From Comamonadaceae bacterium (GTDB lineage Bacteria > Pseudomonadota > Gammaproteobacteria > Burkholderiales > Burkholderiaceae_C): 30,617 nt of DNA. Both the position numbers and the translations under genes were made by a program. The stretch is from contig CANIRI010000001.1 in assembly GCA_947469815.1 (NCBI GenBank), positions 1-30,617 of the forward strand, given 5' to 3'. The notes beneath the pieces were generated by a model. That model saw only the letters and a program-made list of their open reading frames with translations. It did no database searches and was not told where the DNA came from. Positions 15,017 through 22,253 of this stretch are shown one piece after another; within the stretch, counting starts at the first letter, position 1, and each line of letters starts with the position of its first letter.

Positions 15017-16663
15017 TTGTCACATTCTCAGCTAGGAGTTTTCGGATTGCCGTATCTATTTGAGCAACTTCTTGCTAGAGCTGACGCACCTCAACTTGCC
15101 GAGTTAATGCCTGGTGGTGCGGCAAAGCTGCTTAATGCAATAGATCCTAAGCTGGCATATCCCAGAAACCTGGTTAAGGTTTTATTGGCACTCAGATCGC
15201 CATCTAATCTACTCAGTGATACATCATCTAGAAAATCATTATTAGAGCTCTTGCCTAGAGATCAGGCTTCGCTATTGATGTCTTTACTTGGGGGGGGCGA
15301 GCAAAACGATCCCTATGCTTTTCTTGGTCGGTTCAATTTCTCAAGGAATATCCATTTAGTGACTTTGTTTAGTTTTCTTGGGGTCGGATCCCAAGAAAAC
15401 GAGAGTAAGGAGTTAAGTCCAAGCGACACGCTTGTCAAAGCTTTTTACCCACTGTTTAGTCATCAAAATAATGCTCTACGTGATGTTCAGTTTAGGCTTT
15501 CTACTGAGCCACATCGGGTGTTGTTGCATATGCCAACTGGTTCTGGAAAAACCAGAACGGCAATGAATATTATCGTTGGCCATTTGAGAGAGAGGGAGAG
15601 AGCCGTGGTAGTTTGGCTTGCCCACTCTGAAGAGTTGTGTCAGCAAGCCGCTGCGGAATTCGAAAAAGCATGGAAGGTGTTGGGAAATAGAGATATTCGA
15701 GTCGCCCGTTACTGGGGAGATTTTGACAGCGATCTGACCGATCTAAGAGATGGAATCGTAATCGCTGGGTTAGCTAAAGCTTTTTCTCGATTAAAAACCG
15801 ATGACAAGCATTTTCGTGCATTAAGCTCCCGCGCACCTTTGGTAGTGATGGATGAAGCGCATCAGGCCGTCGCACCAACTTACCGGCAGATTCTTGAGCT
15901 GTTAGTGCGACCTACAACAGGCGCAAAGCTACTTGGCTTAACAGCTACACCAGGTAGGACTTGGAACAGTCCGGATGCGGACGAGCTGTTATCAGATTTT
16001 TTTGCACGGCAAAAAGTCACTTTAAGAATTCCTGGTTATGACAACCCGGTTCGATATCTTATTGACGAAGGTTACCTAGCCACGCCGAAGTTTAGGCGAA
16101 TTGTTGCCGACTCTAAACTAGAGCTAACGGCAATTGAAAAACGGGCTGTAGAAGAAACCTTTGACCTGCCAACGACGGTTCTTGAGCGACTTGGCCGCGA
16201 CGAGGGACGGAATCTATTAATAGTTTTTGAGATCGAAAAATTAATCAGGCGTCACCATCGATTGATTGTATTTGCATCTTCAGTAACACAATCAGATTTG
16301 TTGGCTGCCGTATTAAGCGCGCGAGGTCACCATGCTGCAAGTGTTAGCTCTCGGAGCACTCCAATCGAAAGGCAGGAGGCGATCGAGACCTACACAAATG
16401 ACGATGGCGAGGCGCGGATCTTATGTAATTATGGTGTGCTTACAACGGGGTTTGATGCCCCAAGAACTAGCGCAGCTCTTATCGCTCGTCCAACCTTGTC
16501 GCTAGTCTTATATAGCCAAATGATTGGTAGGGCAATGAGAGGGACGAAGGCTGGGGGGAATATAGAGGCGGAAATTGTCACCGTGGTTGATCCATCGCTA
16601 CCAGGATTTGATTCCGTGGAAAGCGCTTTTTCAAATTGGGAAGACGTCTGGAAAGAATCTTAA
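15017..16663 (+). CDS. sspF: Superfamily 2 DEAD/DEAH helicase, SspF-like
   Basis: Up to 548 residues. The N-terminal ~140 residues are helical without known motifs; the helicase core has Walker A MPTGSGKTR (172-180), a DEAH box in VVMDEAHQAV, motif III LTATPGRTW and motif VI QMIGRAMRG. It should translocate on or unwind DNA using ATP. The longest frame starts at TTG 15017 without a ribosome site; TTG 15047 has AGGAG eight bases upstream and is at least as likely. It follows sspD by 37 bases, the widest gap in the operon, and precedes the GHKL ATPase. Position after sspBCD and the helicase/GHKL/PLD trio fit the reported sspFGH restriction module, with helicase as SspF; that letter assignment is from memory. 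Confidence 0.72.
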   Translation: MSHSQLGVFGLPYLFEQLLARADAPQLAELMPGGAAKLLNAIDPKLAYPRNLVKVLLALRSPSNLLSDTSSRKSLLELLPRDQASLLMSLLGGGEQNDPYAFLGRFNFSRNIHLVTLFSFLGVGSQENESKELSPSDTLVKAFYPLFSHQNNALRDVQFRLSTEPHRVLLHMPTGSGKTRTAMNIIVGHLRERERAVVVWLAHSEELCQQAAAEFEKAWKVLGNRDIRVARYWGDFDSDLTDLRDGIVIAGLAKAFSRLKTDDKHFRALSSRAPLVVMDEAHQAVAPTYRQILELLVRPTTGAKLLGLTATPGRTWNSPDADELLSDFFARQKVTLRIPGYDNPVRYLIDEGYLATPKFRRIVADSKLELTAIEKRAVEETFDLPTTVLERLGRDEGRNLLIVFEIEKLIRRHHRLIVFASSVTQSDLLAAVLSARGHHAASVSSRSTPIERQEAIETYTNDDGEARILCNYGVLTTGFDAPRTSAALIARPTLSLVLYSQMIGRAMRGTKAGGNIEAEIVTVVDPSLPGFDSVESAFSNWEDVWKES

Positions 16664-16673
16664 GGGGAAAGTA

Positions 16674-18485
16674 ATGCAAATTGTACCCGCACATCTAGCA
16701 GTAAAAGCGATGCGTGACAACGGCTATAAGAATGCTGCTTATGCGGTTGCCGAGCTTATAGATAATTCGATTCAAGCTAAAGCAACTAAGGTCTCTCTGA
16801 TTTGCATGGAGAAGGTTGAGTTTGTAAATCAACGAAATCGTTCTCAGATATTTAAGATTGCTGTGTTGGACAATGGCGTAGGAATGAATGATGAGGTCCT
16901 ACGCATGTCTCTCCAGTTTGGAAATGGCATGAATTTGGAGGAGGCTGCACAAACTGGTATGGGGAAGTTTGGAATGGGACTTCCAGCATCATCAGTGTCG
17001 CAAGCTCAAAAGGTAGAGGTATGGACTTGGCGTAATGGCATTGACTCGGCGATATATTCTTTTCTCGATATTGACCAGATTGCGCAGCAGAAGCAGACCG
17101 ATGTGCCAGAGCCAGTCAATAAGAAAATCCCGAAAGAATGGCTGAAAGTCGGTGATGAATTTACTGAAACAGGAACCTTAATAGTTTGGTCAAAAATAGA
17201 TCGGTGTATCTGGAAGACCGGAAAGGCCATTATTGATAACTCCGAGTTTGTCATTGGCCGGATGTATCGAAAGTTCCTTGCTAGCGACAGAATTGAAATA
17301 AGAATGGCGACTTTTGATTGGGACAATGTAGGTGCGGGCCCATTAAATGACCGCTTTGCTGTCCCTAATGATCCACTTTATCTGACGAGCCCTTCTTCTA
17401 CTGATGAGCCATACGATAAAGAGCCAATGTTTGAACCGTGGCCTTCAGCTGAAGGCTACGAGCATGTAATAACAGTTAGATTCCGTGGAAGAGATCATAG
17501 GGTTTACGTCCGGACCAGCATGGCGAAGAAATCCGCACGTGAGGGCGGGACGGCAGGCAGTCGTTCTTATGGTCGGCACGCGCAGAAAAATATGGGCGTT
17601 TCTGTTGTTAGGGCAAGGCGAGAGCTGGAATTAGACGCTAATTGGGCCATGCAGGGTGATCCAAGGGAGCGTTGGTGGGGGGTTGAGGTTGAGTTTTCGC
17701 CAGGTTTGGACGAGCTGTTTGGTGTAACTAATAACAAACAGAGTGCCCGCAATTTTGCTGAATGGGCGCATATTAAAGTGTATGATCTATTGGTTGGTGG
17801 TAATACGATCACCGCTTTAAAGGACGAGTTAGCAGAAAACGAAGATCCTAGCGGTCCGTTGCTTGAGGTTGCGCATTATGTTCAGAACAGTATTGATCAG
17901 ATGCGAAAACTCATCCATGCGCAAATGAAGTCTCAGCGTAGCGGTGATAAGCGTCGCTATGGCGAAGGATTTGAGGCGGAACGGGAGGCAACGCAAAAAA
18001 CAAGAGAACGACAATTGGAGGGTAGGGTCGGGGTTAGCGATGCCGGTGAGTCAAAATCTGAAGAAGAGCGGCTCAAAGATATCGAGCGAGAATTAGAAGC
18101 TCAGGGCCTGGATAAAGCCTCAGCTGAAAATATTGCAGCCACAACCGTCGGTGATTCACTTAAATACGTATTTGCCGAGGCATCACAAGACAGCCCTGCA
18201 TTCTTCTCCGTACAGCCGAAGGGTGGGGCAATCATTATTACCCTGAATACTGAGCATGGTGCGTATAACCGCCTTGTTGATGTTCTTGAGCGAGATCCTG
18301 CGGACGCAACCGACGAAAAACTTGCTGAGCGCCTCAATAACGCTCTTCAGGGCTTGAAACTGCTGTTGATGGCCTGGGCCCGCTATGAAGATGAGCAGGG
18401 CACCGGGCAGGCAAGAGAGCGCGCCCAAGATGCGCGAGTTGATTGGGGGAGGATTGCACGGCGGTTTTTGGACCGTAGTAATTAA
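16674..18485 (+). CDS. sspG: GHKL/MORC-like ATPase, SspG-like
   Basis: A 603-residue protein with an N-terminal HATPase of the GHKL type: AVAELIDNSIQA (Glu27, Asp30, Asn31), VLDNGVGM (Asp66, Gly68, Gly70) and GMGKFGMGL (95-103) are the N, G1 and G2 boxes. The C-terminal half contains a charged, probably coiled-coil stretch (about 455-520). Similar stand-alone MutL/MORC-like ATPases occur beside SF2 helicases and nucleases in restriction-like operons and are thought to clamp DNA. The ATG at 16674 is chosen because AGGGGAAA lies upstream; the frame also extends back to 16575 inside the helicase. It is coupled to the PLD gene by a TAATG junction. SspG identity is inferred from gene order. Confidence 0.72.
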   Translation: MQIVPAHLAVKAMRDNGYKNAAYAVAELIDNSIQAKATKVSLICMEKVEFVNQRNRSQIFKIAVLDNGVGMNDEVLRMSLQFGNGMNLEEAAQTGMGKFGMGLPASSVSQAQKVEVWTWRNGIDSAIYSFLDIDQIAQQKQTDVPEPVNKKIPKEWLKVGDEFTETGTLIVWSKIDRCIWKTGKAIIDNSEFVIGRMYRKFLASDRIEIRMATFDWDNVGAGPLNDRFAVPNDPLYLTSPSSTDEPYDKEPMFEPWPSAEGYEHVITVRFRGRDHRVYVRTSMAKKSAREGGTAGSRSYGRHAQKNMGVSVVRARRELELDANWAMQGDPRERWWGVEVEFSPGLDELFGVTNNKQSARNFAEWAHIKVYDLLVGGNTITALKDELAENEDPSGPLLEVAHYVQNSIDQMRKLIHAQMKSQRSGDKRRYGEGFEAEREATQKTRERQLEGRVGVSDAGESKSEEERLKDIERELEAQGLDKASAENIAATTVGDSLKYVFAEASQDSPAFFSVQPKGGAIIITLNTEHGAYNRLVDVLERDPADATDEKLAERLNNALQGLKLLLMAWARYEDEQGTGQARERAQDARVDWGRIARRFLDRSN

Positions 18486-19429
18486 TGATAATAGAGTGGA
18501 GCCAGCTTGGGGAAAGGTTGGCGTCTGAATGCGCCCAATGCACGCGAGAAGCTGTGCTGGTGGCGCCGTTCATGAAGGCAGCCACATTGAAACGGATAGT
18601 CAAAGATTTGAATCCCTTAGTTCCTCTACACTGCCTCACGCGGTGGCGAATGGAAGAGATTGCCGTTGGGGTTTCGGACTTGGAATGCTGGGACATTATT
18701 TCTGAGCGAAAGAATAGCCGATTTATGCTGCTGCCGAATTTACATACGAAGTATTACAGATTTGATGGCATCGCGTTTCTTGGCTCCGCTAATATCACAA
18801 TGGCAGCGTTGGGGTGGTCTACAAGTTCGAATACTGAGGCTTTAGCACGGTTCTGCATTGATGATGTAGATACGTGCAAGAAATTTGAGCGCGACTTACT
18901 TACCCTTGCCGTTGATGTGACGCCGGAATTGGTGTCGGATTTCAAGGAGATGATGGAAAACTTTTCCGCTGCCGATACGATGCGGTGGGGAGGGGGTGGT
19001 CAAGAGCAAGAGATAGTTCAGGCTGATGAAGGACATGGGAGCAGGTTAGCATTTTGGCTTCCGCGATCGAGGTCGCCTGAATTTCTCTATGACGCTTATA
19101 GCGGGCAAGTTGATGCAATATCTAGAGATGGCTTATTGGCGCTTCGGAAAGATTTGTTAGATTTTGATTTGCCTCCTGGATTAGAGAAAACGGTGTTTTT
19201 GAATCTAGTGCAGTCGCGTCTTGTGTCTAGTCCAATCATCATTAAGCTTGACCAGTTCTTAACTGTTAAACGTCGCTTCGGGGAAATTCGCACTTGGTTG
19301 GCAGCTCAACTTGAGGTGCGCGACGCAAAAGACGAGTGGCAACGTTTGATGCGTTGGTTGCTGGAATTTCTTTCTCATCGCTATACGACAAACACTCCAA
19401 ATTATTCTGAAATCTTTGGTAGAAAGTAA
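18485..19429 (+). CDS. sspH: Phospholipase-D-like (single HKD) nuclease-type protein, SspH-like
   Basis: A 314-residue protein with the HKD signature: LHTKYYRFDGIAFLGSANIT places His87, Lys89 and the GSxN at 100-103. An upstream VLVAPFMKAATLKRIV strand-helix is typical of PLD nucleases such as those in DISARM (DrmC) and related systems. Only one HKD is visible, so the active form would be a dimer. The start shares one base with the sspG stop (TAATG). As the only clear nuclease fold in the cassette, it is the likely DNA-damaging subunit of the helicase/GHKL/PLD trio. Enzymatic activity is inferred. Confidence 0.7.
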   Translation: MIIEWSQLGERLASECAQCTREAVLVAPFMKAATLKRIVKDLNPLVPLHCLTRWRMEEIAVGVSDLECWDIISERKNSRFMLLPNLHTKYYRFDGIAFLGSANITMAALGWSTSSNTEALARFCIDDVDTCKKFERDLLTLAVDVTPELVSDFKEMMENFSAADTMRWGGGGQEQEIVQADEGHGSRLAFWLPRSRSPEFLYDAYSGQVDAISRDGLLALRKDLLDFDLPPGLEKTVFLNLVQSRLVSSPIIIKLDQFLTVKRRFGEIRTWLAAQLEVRDAKDEWQRLMRWLLEFLSHRYTTNTPNYSEIFGRK

Positions 19430-19579
19430 ATCAAGGATGGATAGCCTTAGCGTCGTTAACACTGGATTTCTGTGGCCAATGCTACTCTAGCAAGGGTTGG
19501 TGGAAAGGCCTCACTGCTTCAATCGGTTGGACTCTGTGCTTCTAGCATTCTTTGTATCGTCAACTTATAGGTGGTTAGT

Positions 19580-20251
19580 GTGTACGAGCCACAAGAAATC
19601 AGAGCGGAACTGTTGCACGGAGAGGAGTTCAGACATTTTCTCGTTCCCTATGAACGCATATATCTGATTCCATCGATGCCTGGTCTTTATGTTTGGAATA
19701 TTTATCCGCAAACTCAGGCAGATTACCAATTCGTAGGCGAGTTTTTTGCGCAACTAAAGCTTCGTGCAGAGATATCTGGACATTTAAGACTTCGCTATGT
19801 TGGCGACTTATCAAAGCAATATGATTTGCCAAAGGAAGCTCCCGATATGGACCTGCTTAAGGACGTAATGCTTTGTGTGCCGTACGCTATTTATATTGGA
19901 ATTTCGACAAATCTAAACGCTCGAATCAATGCGCATAAGGACGCATTTGAGTCTTCTTTAAGTGGGCGAAACTATGATGCTTTGAAAGAATTGAAAGAAG
20001 ATAACGAGGAACCCACTGTGGATACGATTGCCGAATCAAAGAACTTCGGCCAAAGACTTGCGAAAATATGGCCCAGGGGTTTGAATAAGACGAACCTTTA
20101 TCTTCGCTACGTTGTTCCGAAGTGGTGCGAGGTCAGACGGTGCGACAAAGCCAAGTGTACCTCGACCTGTAGGGATAAGACTAAGCTCGAATTGAGACGT
20201 TGCGAAGACCTCGCAAACAGCTTGTTTAATCCGGTTTTTGGAAGGAGATAA
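19580..20251 (+). CDS. GIY-YIG-like protein with an insertion, next to the DndB-like gene
   Basis: About 223 residues. PYAIYIGISTNLNARINAHK (about residues 101-120) contains the YIG element and conserved Arg of GIY-YIG nucleases; GLYVWNI lies some 65 residues earlier and may be the GIY strand, implying an inserted segment. The end RCEDLANSLFNPVFGRR supplies the Glu and the N-P element expected at the domain end. A Cys-rich stretch (WCEVRRCDKAKCTSTC) could bind zinc. Translation from GTG 19580 has AGGTGG five bases upstream; GTG 19571 is the longest start. It follows sspH by 150 bp, may have its own promoter, and ends one base before the next start. Nuclease activity is plausible but unproven. 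Confidence 0.6.
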   Translation: MYEPQEIRAELLHGEEFRHFLVPYERIYLIPSMPGLYVWNIYPQTQADYQFVGEFFAQLKLRAEISGHLRLRYVGDLSKQYDLPKEAPDMDLLKDVMLCVPYAIYIGISTNLNARINAHKDAFESSLSGRNYDALKELKEDNEEPTVDTIAESKNFGQRLAKIWPRGLNKTNLYLRYVVPKWCEVRRCDKAKCTSTCRDKTKLELRRCEDLANSLFNPVFGRR

Positions 20252-20252
20252 C

Positions 20253-22247
20253 GTGAAAAAAAAAGGTCCGCAAGGCGCGCCAATCAGTGCGCAAACTTTC
20301 TCACTATATGGAATTTCTGGATCATTTCACGTAAGCCCTAATGGGAAATGGAAAATTCGTCATTTTGCGACGAAAGCATCCGCAAATAACGAAGGCGATG
20401 GGGGAAACTGCCTGTCCTTGTTGCGTGAGCTAAAGCCGATGCGGGAACGCGTGGAGGCTTCGAAAATTAAGGACATGGCCTCGTTACTGCAGAGAGATTT
20501 GAGTGACCAAAGGGTTGCTAGTGATTTGATACCTTATTTGATCAGCAATCCTAATGGCATTGGTTTTTTCCCAAGCGTATTAGTGGCCTTAGTTCCGAAG
20601 AATTTTCTAAACTCAGAAAATGGTGCTGGTTCAACATATCCAGCTCCAAAAGGAAAGGGAAACGAAGTGGATTATCAGGGGTATTGGAGCCTTGAAACAT
20701 ATGAAATGAATGGCCGCGCGTCGGCGCTGTCGAGACTAGCGATCAATCCTGATAAGACTGACCTTGTTGTATTGGATGGGCAGCATAGAGCCAATGCGTT
20801 TCGCTATGCGACAAACACATTTGCCGGAGTCAATGATGGGACTGCTATCTATGCGCCATTTTATAGTGAGCTACAAGCGCCTAGTCAGTTTACATCGGAA
20901 CTGCCAATTACAATCGTATGGTTTGAGCCTAGCAAAGTGGGGCAGCAAGTAACCCCGCTGGAGATCTCTCGTCGCATCTTCGTCGACGTGAACACTAATG
21001 CAATTGCCGTTAACGAGTCTCGTAACATTCTGCTGGACGATCGAGAACTCGCTTCAATCTGTACCGCGAGCTTCTATTCGACACTGGCATCCGAGAGTTT
21101 CAATTCTAAGTGCCTATCTTTAATTCATGCGGGATTTGATTGCGATGATGAGCGTATGCCATCTTGTGCGCTTTTTACCCCTTCTGTTTTTAGGTATGCA
21201 TGCTTAATGTTTGCCGTAGGAAAAGATGGTTTCGATGACCTGGAATACAGAGTTACTAGAGATTCGGCGGAGCAGCAGGCAAACACTGATCGGTTGCGGA
21301 AATTCTTTAAGTCGCTACCCACAAGTGAACAACCAGCTTTGTCGGTTGCAGAAATTGACCGATCTCGGTTAAATGCAGCATTAGCGAAGACCTTTTCTGG
21401 GTATGTATTTGCTGCTTTGTCGAAGTTCGAATTGATCAAACGTCACGTTCAAGCTGGCGATAAGCTAGCCGGAACTTGGGTGTCAGATCAGGATGTGCTT
21501 ACAGAAGAAACTTGGGGGAAAATATTCTGTGGCGGCGAGGGACTTTATTCCAGCTATATAAGGGCTGGTGAGCGCGATAAAGTCCCGACAAAAATCCGGC
21601 TTTATCTAAAAGCAATGAAAAGTATTGACGATGAGTTTTGTCGCATTCGCGCTAAATGCATAGGTGCGGAGCAATCTCTTGTAGACAAGACTTTTGCAAC
21701 ACTATCATCTAAGGCTTCATTGGCTGGATACTTTATGGCCCTTTCATTATTTGTAGAGAAGACCGGTTGGAGTGCTAGGAAGGGAAAGGGAGTTGCACCA
21801 GTCGAGCAATTTGTGAATTTTATGAACAAAAGTAATGGTCGACAGTGGGTCAGAATTCTGACCGATCTGAAGAACGGGGCAGTTGGGTCGGAGCTTAATC
21901 CTCGATTATGGCCAAACATGCGTAATCTTTATTTGCGTGTACTACAGAATAATGGCGGTGGTACTTATTTCGAAGCAGGAAAGCCTACTCTTCTGCAGTC
22001 ACCGGACTACAACTTTGCAAAACGACAGGTTGAGCAAAAGATTCAGAGTTATTTTGAAACTAATACTAATGAGAAAATCCCGCCGGCAAAGTTAAGGTCT
22101 TTTGTGATGGAAAGTGTAACTGCGTCGATCAAGATCCTGAAGGAATGTGGTATTACCCCACTCGCCCCTAAAGCTTTGCAGAGGGCGGTTGAGGAGCGTG
22201 CGAAGGTATTCGCTAAAGAGCATGCGTTGCCAGAAAACAGCGACTAA
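20253..22247 (+). CDS. DGQHR-domain protein, DndB-like
   Basis: A 664-residue protein whose central signature DLVVLDGQHRANAFRYA (DGQHR at about 175-179) and the later ISRRIFVDVNTNAIAVNESRNILLDDRELASI are characteristic of the DndB/DGQHR family. In Dnd systems DndB is a DNA-binding repressor that limits phosphorothioation. This protein is longer than typical DndB (about 350-380 residues), with roughly 300 extra C-terminal residues of unknown fold. GTG 20253 is selected because AAGGAG lies just upstream (20242-20247) and the preceding stop ends at 20251. DndB is not a standard member of Ssp cassettes, so its presence is notable. No dndCDE genes are in the window. Confidence 0.75.
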   Translation: MKKKGPQGAPISAQTFSLYGISGSFHVSPNGKWKIRHFATKASANNEGDGGNCLSLLRELKPMRERVEASKIKDMASLLQRDLSDQRVASDLIPYLISNPNGIGFFPSVLVALVPKNFLNSENGAGSTYPAPKGKGNEVDYQGYWSLETYEMNGRASALSRLAINPDKTDLVVLDGQHRANAFRYATNTFAGVNDGTAIYAPFYSELQAPSQFTSELPITIVWFEPSKVGQQVTPLEISRRIFVDVNTNAIAVNESRNILLDDRELASICTASFYSTLASESFNSKCLSLIHAGFDCDDERMPSCALFTPSVFRYACLMFAVGKDGFDDLEYRVTRDSAEQQANTDRLRKFFKSLPTSEQPALSVAEIDRSRLNAALAKTFSGYVFAALSKFELIKRHVQAGDKLAGTWVSDQDVLTEETWGKIFCGGEGLYSSYIRAGERDKVPTKIRLYLKAMKSIDDEFCRIRAKCIGAEQSLVDKTFATLSSKASLAGYFMALSLFVEKTGWSARKGKGVAPVEQFVNFMNKSNGRQWVRILTDLKNGAVGSELNPRLWPNMRNLYLRVLQNNGGGTYFEAGKPTLLQSPDYNFAKRQVEQKIQSYFETNTNEKIPPAKLRSFVMESVTASIKILKECGITPLAPKALQRAVEERAKVFAKEHALPENSD

Positions 22248-22253
22248 CGTGAA

